A stretch of 64,000 nucleotides of DNA from Ferruginibacter sp. (GCA_025362235.1 JANYGZ010000005.1:51857-115856), one strand, 5' to 3'; shown: positions 9,901 through 19,507, counted from the stretch's first letter. Made by a program: numbers and translations. Notes: generated by a model not told the origin, from the letters alone.

Positions 9901-12058
9901 CTATAAATCCAATACTTCCCCTTTGATCTGCCAACACATATTTTTCGGAAAGTGTAAGGTTGCCTGCTAAACGTGTTTGATCAAAAAGATAAAAATTACC
10001 TGCGCTGCAACCACTTACATTAAACATGGGATACTTGCCTTGGTTGGTATATATTTCGGGGCTGCTTAAATTAAAGGCAAGTGTATTTGCAGATGAATGG
10101 CCAAAATATTGAATCAGGCTAACACCGCCATTTATAAGTTGCTCAATACGTTCTCCATTAGCCTGCTCTACTGCAGAGCTGGAAGCCTTTACAAACGTTT
10201 CAACATGGGCCCCAAAAGCACTGTCTTCTATTTTTCTTTTGTAATCATTCATATAACTTACAAACAAATTGCTTTCCTCATTGTCTGCACCACCGGCAAC
10301 ATTTATTACATTTTTCATCCAGGCTTTATCTACAATAGTCTGACTTGTTGATGCCTGTGCCTGTTCGTATTCTTTTACTTTATTTAAATAATATTTAATT
10401 TCTGTGCCATATATAGCAGCCAAACGGCCAATAGGAACCAATGGTACATTTTGCCCGGGAAGGCAGGATAGCAATACATCAGATGCAGGCCAGCCAAAGC
10501 TTTGCACTAAATCTATTTTATCTGCTACCGGATCTGTTTCATGCTGTTTGTAATCCAATCCACTCATACCTCTTCCGATTAAAAAAACATATTTAGGCTT
10601 TACGCTAAATTGTGTATTGGCAAAACGGATAAAGTCTCGTATAGCTGCAGGATGCTTTTTTATGCCAAAAGCAAACTGATCATTTAACTCATCAATTAAA
10701 ACCACTATTGGCTTGTAGCTTCCACCGGCAGCAGTTGCTCTGTATTTTTTATACTCATCCACATAATTTACGCCATTACCATCATTGAATAAAGAAGGAT
10801 GGCTAATAATTATATAATCGCCCTGGTTGGCAGCTTTTGAAAAATCTATAAATGATTTGGATGAAATAATATTTACTATAGAAATGTTATCTGTTTCCTG
10901 ATTTACAAGTTCAAACTTTCTGGTAGCTGTAGCAGAGGGTGGCAAAGCAAACCTGACTTTACCTGGTACAGAAATATCACCTGTAAACCTTTGCCCATCG
11001 CTCATACTATACAAAACCGGTGCTGTAGCACCTGCATTAAAATTATCTATTACAAGATAATTGCCAGCAGCAGAAGCATTCAGTTCAAAATAAAAATTCT
11101 TTTCATTATAAAAATTAAACATCGATGGGTAAGTCAGTATCATTTCGCCAACAACTATCCTGTCATTATTATTTGCTATACCGGGCGGTGGTACATAACC
11201 ATTTACCGACATCCAGAATTGTGTTGGGTTTTGAGTAATTGAGCTTATAGGTATATTGCTTACCTGCTTTTTTACAATGCTGAAGTAATCCATCGGTGCA
11301 TCGTTAAACAACACATCGTTATAGAACTTTACACTTAAATTTCTTTTATATAGTGAGTTACCAAAAGCAGCAATATAAAAGGATACGCTATTGGCAGGCG
11401 CTGCTGTATAAACATATAAATTACCATAGTTTTGATAAAGGTCACAACAGTGCGCTATATTATCACTGGTGTATCCTTCCCCCAGGTCATAAGAAGAAGA
11501 GTAAACATATTCCCCAACTATAGCTGCATATCCACGGTTATATTGCGTTTTAAAAGGTGTCCGTAGTTTACGCATATAATAATTATCGGCAGTAAGCGTG
11601 TTGCCTGCCACATCATTTATGGCAGAAGTATATCTTAAATTATTACCTGCAGGGTTTACGGTGAGAAAAAATGTAGCCGTATCGGTATGTACACTAAAGC
11701 TATCTGATAACTGGTATGAAGTATCCCGGTAAAGGTTTTTATCCGGCCTACCGTCATTTCTATACCCCCATAATTCTATATAATCTGAAGCACTTAAAAG
11801 GCCACTTGCCACAGTAGTAAAAATGCGTACCTCTTCGCCATTGCGCCATAATTGAAATTGCTCAGCCGGAATATTGCCCAATCCTGCAGCAGATAAAGTT
11901 GATTGGTTGATCCTATAAACACCGGATTTGCCTGCCTGGAATTTATAATAAACCTTGTTATAATCAATCCAGCTATTATTAAGTTGTGCATGGGTTATGG
12001 TAACACAAAGCAGCAGTATTGGGATTAAAAATTTTCTCATCTTGCGGTATATTGACAT
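6962..12058 (-). CDS. PorU-like gingipain-family (C25) sortase of the type IX secretion system
   Basis: A 1,698-residue exported protein with a signal peptide at about residues 6-25 (the ATG at codon 7, MRKFLI, may be the true start). A peptidase C25 domain lies at about residues 400-790, with His654 in FGHSS and Cys684 in VSGCSAGN as the catalytic dyad. Two CARDB-like Ig modules follow (about 800-910 and 1,340-1,450), and a FlgD-like/T9SS sorting module with NYPNPF sits at about 1,585-1,680. PorU cleaves the C-terminal signal of T9SS cargo and attaches it to anionic lipopolysaccharide at the cell surface. Classical PorU is about 1,150-1,300 residues, so this is a long form of the kind often called PorU2. 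The gene starts 8 bases after the porV-like stop codon, so the two form an operon. Confidence 0.83.
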   Translation of the reverse strand: MSIYRKMRKFLIPILLLCVTITHAQLNNSWIDYNKVYYKFQAGKSGVYRINQSTLSAAGLGNIPAEQFQLWRNGEEVRIFTTVASGLLSASDYIELWGYRNDGRPDKNLYRDTSYQLSDSFSVHTDTATFFLTVNPAGNNLRYTSAINDVAGNTLTADNYYMRKLRTPFKTQYNRGYAAIVGEYVYSSSYDLGEGYTSDNIAHCCDLYQNYGNLYVYTAAPANSVSFYIAAFGNSLYKRNLSVKFYNDVLFNDAPMDYFSIVKKQVSNIPISSITQNPTQFWMSVNGYVPPPGIANNNDRIVVGEMILTYPSMFNFYNEKNFYFELNASAAGNYLVIDNFNAGATAPVLYSMSDGQRFTGDISVPGKVRFALPPSATATRKFELVNQETDNISIVNIISSKSFIDFSKAANQGDYIIISHPSLFNDGNGVNYVDEYKKYRATAAGGSYKPIVVLIDELNDQFAFGIKKHPAAIRDFIRFANTQFSVKPKYVFLIGRGMSGLDYKQHETDPVADKIDLVQSFGWPASDVLLSCLPGQNVPLVPIGRLAAIYGTEIKYYLNKVKEYEQAQASTSQTIVDKAWMKNVINVAGGADNEESNLFVSYMNDYKRKIEDSAFGAHVETFVKASSSAVEQANGERIEQLINGGVSLIQYFGHSSANTLAFNLSSPEIYTNQGKYPMFNVSGCSAGNFYLFDQTRLAGNLTLSEKYVLADQRGSIGFIASTHLGIPPFLNFFNTQLYSALSLDLYGNTIGNQLKKTLQVLGSNPQTLDFYTRIHLEELNLHGDPAIRINAFALPDFVVEDQLVKISPTIISVADNSFTLNVKMMNIGKVIKDSIRVSVIRKLPNDVSVVLYNQLIAVIKNADSLSFVVPINPTTDKGLNKIIVTLDVDNTVQELSETNNTLTKEFYILEDEIRPVSPYNYSIVNNQKIVFSASTANALGGQRQYQMEIDTTELFNSPFKKQYSGNGPGGIIEFKPTDIIFTDSTVYYWRTSMVPLNGGQQIWNSFSFVYLPNGGTGFNQSHYFQHTKSTYSSTISLDNDRVFRFKTLPRNLVIRTGLYPYFNWDRINVNLDFSQLEYYGCKYNVLQIIVYDSASLQPWKNYNVTNPATGEITGRFGSWTMCDATTRKFFEFPYDDIKYRKRAMDFLDSIPDGMYVSITNLGYTVNTSFISQWQADQATLGAGNSLYHKLKSIGFSTIDSFTHNLPFVYFYRKNNVSFTPQQVMGTSEDKYINFSYLLPTTYFSGIIESPAFGPARSWKSLHWNGTSSDPVTKDSVNIQVVGVGLNGSETLLTTVSPATDTSLAFINAATYPYVKLKMNNSDQTFATPNQLRYWRINADYVPEGAVAPNILYTMKDSVDQGTSIDFALAFKNISAAAFDSLKVKVIITDRNNVPHTIILPKKKALLAGDTLVVNYSIDTKGYPGKNTLYVMVNPDNDQPEQYLYNNFIFKDFYVKEDKFNPLLDVTFDGVHILNRDIIASKPHILVKLKDESHFMALSDTSLLRIQVQYPDGVLHNYFFGDSVRFNPANLGSGENTASIDFLPYFPEDGDYQFIVSGKDVAGNKAGKLEYRVSFSVINKPMISNLLNYPNPFTTSTAFVFTITGSQVPQNIRIQILTITGKVVREITKNELGSIHVGRNITDFKWDGTDAYGQKLANGVYLYRVITNLNGKSLDKYKSESDNTDKYFNKGYGKMYLMR

Positions 12059-12066
12059 GTATGATC

Positions 12067-13173
12067 TTATTCTTTTTCTTTTTTCACTAAAGTAATAAGC
12101 AGTGAAAATATATGTGTGTATAATGGATTAGACTGGTTGGCAAGATTACTAAATGCATAATCCAGTGTTACATTTTTTATTTTTACACCAGCACCCAAAC
12201 TCGGTTGGTATATCCACACTTTTTTTTGATTTAGTGTATCTCCATCTGCCAGTGCTTGCTGAAAATTTGTTATACCGGCCCTTACAAAAAATACATCTTT
12301 AATAGAAGCTTCCAGGCCGAGATGTGGATCAATACTGACAGGATTGCTGCTGATAATTGTATTACGCCTGCCGTCAAATGTCACATCCAAATCTGCTTCG
12401 GTTAATAAACTAAATGATTTACTTATTTTAAAATTATACCCGCCGCCAATTGTTAATCTAGGTGAAGTTATTTCTGTTGACTTTACAGGAATATCATTTT
12501 TTGTGAGGTATAAAACTTCTTTTTCTTTTTCTGTAAAATTAAAAGTCCAGGCATTAAATGTCGTTGTTAAGTCTTTTGCTACTACACCAACATGCCAGCG
12601 GTTACCATGCATTTGAAACCCTGCATCAATACCAAACCCCCAGGAACTGGCAAAAGAACCCACCTGGCGATGTATCATCTTTGCATTAATGCCAAAACTC
12701 ATCTGTTTGTCATCCTGTTCAACAATTTTTTGTGCAAAAGAAAAAAGCATTGCATAATCTGCAGATGAAAAACTTGTAACGCTGCCGTAATCAATACTGC
12801 CATCTGGCTGAACTAAAAATAATGTATTAGGAATATCATCAACACCAAAACGCATTATCGACAAACCAATGGTCCGTTTATTATCCTGGATAGGTATGGC
12901 AACAGAGCCATAATCGTACTTACCAATGCCGGCAAAATATTCAGCATGCATTAAATTAATTTCGGAATGGTCTTTAACACCCACCAGGCCGGCAGGGTTC
13001 CAATAACCTGATGTACCATCTTTTACTGTAGCCACCTGTGCCCCTCCCATTCCCAATCCTCTTGCGCCTGCACCAATATTTAAAAATTCGTTGGAATATT
13101 TTCTAAATTGACTAAATGAAGCTATCGGAAATTCTATGACACACAGTAAAAAAACAAATAATTTTGAACGCAT
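12067..13173 (-). CDS. PorV/PorQ-family outer-membrane barrel protein
   Basis: A 368-residue beta-barrel with a signal peptide ending near FSQ (residue 22). The N-terminal phrase FLNIGAGARGLGMGGAQVATVKDGTSGYWNPAGL is diagnostic for the PorV/PorQ (UPF0164-like, FadL-related) family. PorV shuttles T9SS cargo from the translocon to the PorU sortase and anchors PorU to the outer membrane; the close linkage to the downstream porU-like gene supports that pairing. In Porphyromonas and Flavobacterium the order is porU then porV, whereas here porV comes first. A paralogue (PorV2-type) rather than the main PorV is likely. The protein ends in a strand of alternating hydrophobic residues followed by KKEKE. 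Confidence 0.82.
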   Translation of the reverse strand: MRSKLFVFLLCVIEFPIASFSQFRKYSNEFLNIGAGARGLGMGGAQVATVKDGTSGYWNPAGLVGVKDHSEINLMHAEYFAGIGKYDYGSVAIPIQDNKRTIGLSIMRFGVDDIPNTLFLVQPDGSIDYGSVTSFSSADYAMLFSFAQKIVEQDDKQMSFGINAKMIHRQVGSFASSWGFGIDAGFQMHGNRWHVGVVAKDLTTTFNAWTFNFTEKEKEVLYLTKNDIPVKSTEITSPRLTIGGGYNFKISKSFSLLTEADLDVTFDGRRNTIISSNPVSIDPHLGLEASIKDVFFVRAGITNFQQALADGDTLNQKKVWIYQPSLGAGVKIKNVTLDYAFSNLANQSNPLYTHIFSLLITLVKKEKE

Positions 13174-13632
13174 AAAATATTTAGTTTCCGTTTAAAGGCT
13201 TCTTTATCTATAAACTTACCTTTTAAAACGTATTTGCTATAAGTAAATTGTGCTGAATTATAACAGATAAAGGGGGTTATTGTGGTAAAAATAATTAATA
13301 TTAAAGTGATATATAAAAAACACTGGTCAATTAACACATTATTACTTGTAATGGGGGTCTTTTTAATGGTAAAAGCTGCTTTATAAATTGCCCATAAACT
13401 GAATTGTATGTTCAAAATACTTAATAAACTACTATACTACGAAGTTTTAAAATTATCTCCATATAAAATTGCCCGGCAGATCCCTACAATGAAGCAAAAG
13501 AAACTCCTTAACACCTTAACGGCAAAAAATCAATCCGGCATTAAAATAAACTTCCTTAATTTTTCAATTTTTCTAAGCACTTTTGCAAAACTTTTGGTTA
13601 CATGCTGAATGATAAATATTAAAACAGGGTTA
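13174..13632. other. 459-base divergent intergenic region
   Basis: Lies between the minus-strand porV-like gene and plus-strand tyrS and should contain both promoters. I see no exact TTTG-N19-21-TAnnTTTG match on either strand, no RNA gene and no T-box-like structure (T-boxes are not expected in this phylum). Short open frames here have no coding character. Confidence 0.5.
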
Positions 13633-14919
13633 ATGACAAATTTGATACAGGAATTACAATGGAGGGGCATGATACAGGATATTATGCCCGGAACAGAAGA
13701 ACAATTGAATAAAGAAACCACCACCGGATATATTGGGTTTGACCCAACGGCAGACAGCCTGCACATTGGCAGCCTGGTACCCATTATATTATTAAAACAT
13801 TTACAAAAATCAGGGCATAAGCCTATTGCACTGGTTGGTGGCGCTACAGGTATGGTTGGTGATCCAAGCGGGAAAAGTGAGGAAAGAAATTTACTAGGCG
13901 AAGAGGTGCTGAATCATAATATGGTTTGTGTAAAAGCACAATTGGAAAAGTTTTTAGACTTTGATACCAGCCATCCGAATGCTGCAGAAATGGCCAATAA
14001 TTACGATTGGTTTAAAGATTTTACTTTTTTAAATTTTATTAAAGAAGTCGGCAAATATATCACCGTTAATTATATGATGAGTAAGGACAGTGTGCGTAAA
14101 AGGCTGGAAGGCGATAATGGCATGAGCTTTACAGAATTCACGTATCAACTGGTGCAGGGATACGATTTTTACTGGCTCAATAAAAATAAAAACTGCAAGC
14201 TGCAAATGGGCGGCAGCGACCAATGGGGTAATATTGTTACCGGCACAGAAATCATCCGTAAAAAAAGCGGTGGAGAAGCTTTTGCTTTTACTTGCCCGTT
14301 AATAACAAAGGCAGATGGAGGTAAGTTTGGTAAAACAGAAAAGGGTAATATCTGGCTGGATGCCAACAAAACTTCGCCCTACCAGTTTTACCAGTTTTGG
14401 TTAAATGCGGCTGATGCGGATGCAGAAAAATACATCAAAATTTTTACGCTGTTAAGCAAAGAAGAAATTGAAAGTTTATTGGCTCAACACAATGGAAATG
14501 AGCACCAGCGGCTGTTACAAAAAAAACTGGCAGAAGAAGTTACCTGTTTTGTACATAGCAGGGCCGATTATGAATTTGCTGTAAAAGCGTCCGAAATTTT
14601 ATTTAACAACGATACTGCTGAAATATTGCAACAGTTAAATGAAGAACAATTATTGCAGGTGATGGAAGCTGTGCCAACTGTTGAATTTTCAAAAACTATT
14701 GCAACCGCTGGGATAGATATAGTAAGCTTTTTGGCTAATACAAAAATATTTACTAGCAAAGGTGAAGCCCGTAAAATGGTACAGGGCGGCGGTGTAAGTA
14801 TCAATAAAATAAAAGTAGAAAATATTGAAACGATAATAAATACAAATGGTTTATTGAATGAAAAATATTTGCTGGTACAAAAAGGCAAGAAAAATTATTA
14901 TCTGGTGGTGATGGGATAA
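13633..14919 (+). CDS. tyrS: tyrosyl-tRNA synthetase
   Basis: Charges tRNA-Tyr with tyrosine. I chose the ATG at 13,633 ([13 protein letters not shown]), which gives 428 residues and the normal family start; the ATG 24 bases upstream would add an atypical extension. The class I signatures are HIGS at residues 44-47 and K231-F-G-K-T235 in place of [20 protein letters not shown] and [11 protein letters not shown] form the tyrosine/ATP pocket. A C-terminal S4 RNA-binding domain (about residues 355-420, [15 protein letters not shown]) is present. Confidence 0.97.
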   Translation: MTNLIQELQWRGMIQDIMPGTEEQLNKETTTGYIGFDPTADSLHIGSLVPIILLKHLQKSGHKPIALVGGATGMVGDPSGKSEERNLLGEEVLNHNMVCVKAQLEKFLDFDTSHPNAAEMANNYDWFKDFTFLNFIKEVGKYITVNYMMSKDSVRKRLEGDNGMSFTEFTYQLVQGYDFYWLNKNKNCKLQMGGSDQWGNIVTGTEIIRKKSGGEAFAFTCPLITKADGGKFGKTEKGNIWLDANKTSPYQFYQFWLNAADADAEKYIKIFTLLSKEEIESLLAQHNGNEHQRLLQKKLAEEVTCFVHSRADYEFAVKASEILFNNDTAEILQQLNEEQLLQVMEAVPTVEFSKTIATAGIDIVSFLANTKIFTSKGEARKMVQGGGVSINKIKVENIETIINTNGLLNEKYLLVQKGKKNYYLVVMG

Positions 14920-14979
14920 AATTTATAAGAAAATAAAAAGTATTAAATAGCACGGTAAGCTTAACATTCAATTTACAAA

Positions 14980-15473
14980 ATGACAAAATCTAAATTTAAA
15001 ACTTTTGGTTTTTGGGCCATCTCAATTATAACATTGTTTGGACTAACCCTTTTTTTATCCGCTTTTTTGAATACTAGAACAGTGCAACAAAAAAATATTT
15101 TATTAGTTTTTGGGCCAATTTTTACTCTTCTTTTTGGATCGCAACTTTGGCGAGACGCAAAAATTATTTTGATTGATACGCTTGGAATGAACATTCGTTT
15201 TACAAACCTATTCACAAGAAAGAAAACCATCCTTTCATTTAATGACTTTGATGGTTTTGTTGATATGTATCAATCTGCCAAAGGTGGAACTTACCGTGTT
15301 ATATATTTGGTAAACAACAGAAAATTTGTAAAAAAATATCAAGCTTTTATTATTCAAATCTTGACGAATTACAAAACTCTCTTACTTCTTTAAAATACAT
15401 TGGACGGCAAAATTTTAGTATAATAAATAGTATTAAAATACTATTGAAAATGCCAATCTTAAAGGCAATGTAA
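14980..15473 (+). pseudogene. small membrane protein with PH-like domain, single-base frameshift
   Basis: The frame from ATG 14,980 starts with two hydrophobic segments (about residues 10-30 and 38-55) followed by a beta-rich stretch that looks like the membrane-plus-PH-like layout of small bacterial proteins. After the seven-A run at 15,330-15,336 that frame soon stops (15,391-15,393). Adding one A restores an uninterrupted frame to the TAA at 15,471-15,473, with sensible sequence (FYYSNLDELQNSLTSLKYIG). The restored product is 164 residues. It is either a recent frameshift or a homopolymer sequencing error. The gene lies 60 bases after tyrS on the same strand. Its function is unknown. Confidence 0.6.
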
Positions 15474-15517
15474 CGAGACCATAGATGTCTGGTGAATATA
15501 AGCGTGAGAAAAAATAA

Positions 15518-16423
15518 TTATTCCACCCAAACCTGTTTTTTTATAACGGCACCTTCAAAGGCTTCAGCTAAAAATTTTCTTTCGTTTACCAGGTAGCCAT
15601 TGCCTTTTTCACATACATGCACTTTTAAATTTTCAATGCTGTAAGGGCTGCCATCCGGTATATCTGCTATATTGCTGTAACGGATATCATATCCATCAAT
15701 GATGATGACACAACCGCTTCCAATGGCTTCCATTTTATTTCCGTCGGTTATAAGCATGCCCGTATCTTCGCCTAAACCAATACCAATGCAGGATGGGTTG
15801 GTGGCTACAACCTGCGCCAGGCGGCCAAAGCGGCCACGTTTTTCAAAATGACTGTCAAAAACAACATCGTCCATAAAACCAAGACCGGTGGTAATTTTTA
15901 CTTCACCTTTTAAATGTGCCCTTGTAGCATTGCCTTCATAAATCATGGTATTGCTCATGGCCATAGCACCGGCACTGGTACCGGCTACAACAAAATTATT
16001 TTCGTTTTGATAACGTTGTAATATCAATTGCAGAAATTGTGTACCTCCAAAAGTAGTAGACAGCCTGAGTTGATTTCCTCCGCTAAACATAACGGCATCA
16101 CAATGACGGATTCTTTCAATATATCCGGGGTTTATGGCATCGGTCCGGTTGCGGATATTCATAATACTTACATCAGTACAACCAATTCTTCCAAAAGCAT
16201 TCAGGTAATTTTCTCCTACTTCATTTGGTATCATTGATGCAGTGGTAATTACTTCAATTTTTGCAGCATGTCCACCACTTTCAGTTACTATACGGTTTAA
16301 AATACCTAACTCTAAAAAATTAAGGTTTGTAAGTTTTTGTAATTCACCTTTTTCGGGTACCGTGCCTTTATCTTCGGCACCGCCAATTGCAATAAGTTTT
16401 CCCCTGGGTTGTTGCATGAACAT
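15518..16423 (-). CDS. cphB: cyanophycinase
   Basis: A serine exopeptidase (MEROPS S51) that hydrolyses the storage polymer cyanophycin (multi-L-arginyl-poly-L-aspartate) to beta-Asp-Arg dipeptides in the cytoplasm. At 301 residues it is slightly longer than the usual ~270. The nucleophile Ser150 lies in VAGTSAGAMAMS; GGAEDKG near the N-terminus, FSGGNQLRL and DSHFEKRGRFGRLAQVV are further family signatures, the last holding the conserved His and Arg of the substrate pocket. An ATG two codons in (MQQPRGKLIAIGG) is an equally good start. It is divergent from cphA, with 243 bases between them. Confidence 0.93.
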   Translation of the reverse strand: MFMQQPRGKLIAIGGAEDKGTVPEKGELQKLTNLNFLELGILNRIVTESGGHAAKIEVITTASMIPNEVGENYLNAFGRIGCTDVSIMNIRNRTDAINPGYIERIRHCDAVMFSGGNQLRLSTTFGGTQFLQLILQRYQNENNFVVAGTSAGAMAMSNTMIYEGNATRAHLKGEVKITTGLGFMDDVVFDSHFEKRGRFGRLAQVVATNPSCIGIGLGEDTGMLITDGNKMEAIGSGCVIIIDGYDIRYSNIADIPDGSPYSIENLKVHVCEKGNGYLVNERKFLAEAFEGAVIKKQVWVE

Positions 16424-16666
16424 TTGTTTTGGTTACAGTAAAATATCTATTGGTTATGCCATACGTTTTACTGTTTAATATAATGAGTGTTACAAAAGTA
16501 AAGTAAATGAGTAAAACATGGTTTGATTGAACTTGTATTTTTTAAGATACATTTTTTTTGTTAACTTCCGATTTACTCCCTAATTGAAAGAAAATAACGA
16601 CGGCTGCATCATATTATTTGATGCAACCAAAGAATTATTGAGTTGTTAACAATTAACTGATTTAAA
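16424..16666. promoter_or_regulatory. cphB-cphA divergent intergenic region
   Basis: 243 bases separate the two start codons, so the region must hold both promoters and any shared control of cyanophycin synthesis and breakdown. I found no exact phylum-consensus promoter and no palindromic operator longer than a few bases. Confidence 0.4.
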
Positions 16667-19288
16667 ATGAAGATAGCAGAAATAAAAATACTCAGGGGCC
16701 CTAACTACTGGAGTGTACGCCGTACAAAGTTGATACAAATGAAACTTGACCTGGAGGAAATGGAACAACGCCCCACTAACCTTATCCCCGGTTTTAAAGA
16801 CAGGTTAGCCGCTATGTTTCCCAGCATGTTTGCACACCGTTGCAGCGTAGGCAAGCCGGGAGGTTTTTTTGAAAGGGTGGAAGAAGGCACCTGGATGGGT
16901 CATGTTATAGAGCATGTGGCATTAGAAATGCAAACTCTGGCAGGCATGGATACCGGATTTGGCCGCACAAGAGGTACAGGGCAGGAAGGTGAATATTATG
17001 TAGTTTTCAGTTATATGGAAGAAGATGCGGGGGTGTATGCCGCACGGGCTGCTGTAAAAGTTACGCAGGCATTGGCAGATGATGTTGTATATGATCTGGA
17101 AAATGATATTATGCAGCTAAGGGAAATAAGGGAGGATACCAGGTTAGGGCCAAGTACCGGTTGTATAGTTGATGAAGCAGCCAAGAGAAATATACCTTTT
17201 ATTCGGTTGAATAAACATAGTTTGGTACAGTTGGGTTATGGCATCCATCAAAAAAGAATAAGGGCTACCATAGCCAGTACTACCAGTAATATTGCTGTTG
17301 ATATTGCCTGCGATAAAGAAGAAACTAAAAACTTATTAGGTGCCGCCGAAATTTCCGTTCCGAAAGGTGTTATTATTAGAAACGAAGAAGATTTGAAAGA
17401 TGCCGTTGAAAGCCTCGGGTATCCGTTGGTTTTAAAACCTATAGATGGTAATCATGGAAAGGGCGCTACTACCAACATTGTAAATTGGGATATGGCAGTA
17501 AAAGCATTGGCTGCTGCCCAGGTTTATGGCCGCAGCATTATTTGCGAACGCTTTATTACCGGTTTTGATTTCAGGGTATTGGTGATCAACAATAAATTTA
17601 TCTGTGCCGCTTTGCGTACACCCGCTGCCGTTACCGGTGATGGGCAACATACTATTCAATGGCTGGTAGATGAAACCAATAAAGATCCCCGCCGTGGTTA
17701 CGGGCATGAAAAAGTTTTAACCTCCATAAAACTGGATAATTTTAGCCAGCAGATGCTGGATGAAAAAGGCTATACATTAGAGACAATTCCACCAAAAGGC
17801 CAACTGGTTTTACTGAAACCAACTGCCAATTTATCAACCGGTGGCACTTCTGCAGATGTTACTGATGAAGTACACCCGGCAAATATTTTTATGTGCGAAC
17901 GTATTTCTAAAATTATTGGCCTTGATATTTGTGGTATTGATATTATGGCACCCGACTTACGGTTACCCATCAGCGAAAATGGTGGTGCTGTGCTGGAAGT
18001 AAATGCGGCGCCGGGCTTTCGAATGCACATTGATCCGGCAGTAGGTATTGGCCGCAATGTGGCAGAGCCGGTAATTGATATGTTGTTTCCAAAAGGCAGT
18101 GAGGGCCGTATTCCTATCATTGCCATTACCGGTACTAATGGTAAAACAACCACTACAAGATTAACGGCACATATTGCAAAAAGCGCTGGGTATAAAGTTG
18201 GCTATACCACCAGCGATGGTGTATATATTCAAAACCAATTGATGATGAAGGGCGACTGCACCGGCCCCGTAAGTTCCACCTTTGTGCTACGTGACCCAAC
18301 TGTAGATTTTGCAGTATTGGAATGTGCCAGAGGGGGTATTTTAAAGAGTGGCCTTGCCTTTCAAAATTGTGATATCGCCATTATTACCAATGTGAGCACA
18401 GATCATATCGGCCTCGGCGGAATTGATACCCTTGAACAGATGGCCAAGGTAAAAGCCGTAGTAGCAGAAACAGTTTTTAAGCATGGTTATGCCATCTTAA
18501 ATGCTGATGATGATTTAGTGTATAATATTAAAGACGGGCTTGATTGTAATATTGGATTATTCAGCATGGATGAAAATAATAAACGCATAAAAGAACATTG
18601 CAATAAAGGCGGATTAGCAACTGTATTTGAGAATGGATATGTTACCATCATGAAAGGTAACTGGAAAATAAGGGTGGCAAAAGTAGCCGACATTCCCATC
18701 ACTTATGGAGGTAAAGCCATTCACAATATCATGAATACTTTGCCCGCTGTATTGGCCACTTATTTGTACAGGGACATTAAAGTAGATGATATTAAAGATG
18801 CGCTGGAAAAGTTTGTACCCTCGCCTACACAAACACCCGGCAGGTTAAACTTTTTTAAATTTAAACAGTTTGATTTTTTAGTTGACTTTGCCCATAACCA
18901 GGCAGGGTTGCAATTACTGACAGATTTTGTAAGCAAGCTGGAAGGCTCGCCAAAAGTGGGCATCATCAGTGGCACCGGCGACAGAAGAGATGAAGATATC
19001 CGTGACCTTGGAAGAATATCCGCCGGTTGTTTTGATGAGATCATTATCCGGCAGGATAAAAATTTACGTGGCCGTACAGCAGAAGCAATTGTAAATCTTT
19101 TGGTTGAAGGCATCAATGATACTAAAACAAAAGACATCCCTGTAACAATTATTTACAACGAAAAGGAAGCCATCATGCACGCCTATAATACGGCAAGGCC
19201 GGGTTCATTGATAACAGTAATGTGCGACGTAGTGGCAGAAGCGCTGGATATGATAAAAGGGCTGAACGAAGCTGAAGATAAAATGTAG
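16667..19288 (+). CDS. cphA: cyanophycin synthetase
   Basis: Polymerises Asp and Arg into cyanophycin with ATP, without a ribosome. The 873-residue length matches the family. An N-terminal domain (1-160) is followed by an ATP-grasp domain (about 160-480, with NHGKGATTN and EVNAAPGFRMH), which activates the Asp backbone, and a Mur-ligase domain (about 484-870) with P-loop GTNGKTT at residues 489-495, which adds the side chain. SGTGDRRDED and FAHNQAGLQ are conserved Mur-domain phrases. The divergent cyanophycinase gene supports a complete nitrogen storage cycle, although the isoaspartyl dipeptidase that would finish degradation is not in this window. Confidence 0.96.
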   Translation: MKIAEIKILRGPNYWSVRRTKLIQMKLDLEEMEQRPTNLIPGFKDRLAAMFPSMFAHRCSVGKPGGFFERVEEGTWMGHVIEHVALEMQTLAGMDTGFGRTRGTGQEGEYYVVFSYMEEDAGVYAARAAVKVTQALADDVVYDLENDIMQLREIREDTRLGPSTGCIVDEAAKRNIPFIRLNKHSLVQLGYGIHQKRIRATIASTTSNIAVDIACDKEETKNLLGAAEISVPKGVIIRNEEDLKDAVESLGYPLVLKPIDGNHGKGATTNIVNWDMAVKALAAAQVYGRSIICERFITGFDFRVLVINNKFICAALRTPAAVTGDGQHTIQWLVDETNKDPRRGYGHEKVLTSIKLDNFSQQMLDEKGYTLETIPPKGQLVLLKPTANLSTGGTSADVTDEVHPANIFMCERISKIIGLDICGIDIMAPDLRLPISENGGAVLEVNAAPGFRMHIDPAVGIGRNVAEPVIDMLFPKGSEGRIPIIAITGTNGKTTTTRLTAHIAKSAGYKVGYTTSDGVYIQNQLMMKGDCTGPVSSTFVLRDPTVDFAVLECARGGILKSGLAFQNCDIAIITNVSTDHIGLGGIDTLEQMAKVKAVVAETVFKHGYAILNADDDLVYNIKDGLDCNIGLFSMDENNKRIKEHCNKGGLATVFENGYVTIMKGNWKIRVAKVADIPITYGGKAIHNIMNTLPAVLATYLYRDIKVDDIKDALEKFVPSPTQTPGRLNFFKFKQFDFLVDFAHNQAGLQLLTDFVSKLEGSPKVGIISGTGDRRDEDIRDLGRISAGCFDEIIIRQDKNLRGRTAEAIVNLLVEGINDTKTKDIPVTIIYNEKEAIMHAYNTARPGSLITVMCDVVAEALDMIKGLNEAEDKM

Positions 19289-19373
19289 AAAATAAACAGG
19301 GAATAAATAATAGAATTGTTTGTAATGTTTACGGGTAAACCATATCAAAGAGTTGACTGTTTTTTAAAATGCT

Positions 19374-19405
19374 TTTGGCTGTTTTGGCTCCATCCCCTAC
19401 ATTTG
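19374..19405 (+). promoter_or_regulatory. promoter of tRNA-Gln (Bacteroidota consensus)
   Basis: TTTG at 19,374-19,377 (-33), a 20-base spacer and TACATTTG at 19,398-19,405 (-7) match the phylum-specific TTTG/TAnnTTTG promoter. The predicted start is near 19,412, about 24 bases before the tRNA. Confidence 0.65.
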
Positions 19406-19435
19406 CAGTCCCAAACTAAAATTTGGGAAAATGAT

Positions 19436-19506
19436 TGGGTTATAGTGTAATGGTAGCACTACAGATTTTGATTCTGTCCGTCTAGGTTCGAATCCTAGTA
19501 ACCCAA
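19436..19506 (+). tRNA. tRNA-Gln (anticodon UUG)
   Basis: A full cloverleaf can be drawn: acceptor stem TGGGTTA/TAACCCA, D stem GTGT/GCAC with the AATGGTA loop, anticodon stem ACAGA/TCTGT with loop TTTTGAT giving anticodon TTG, and T arm CTAGG-TTCGAAT-CCTAG. The 71-base molecule does not encode CCA at its end. Confidence 0.96.
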
Positions 19507-19507
19507 C

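Noticed and set aside
13174..13632. T-box or other leader RNA upstream of tyrS
   Set aside because: No antiterminator motif or terminator hairpin precedes the start codon.
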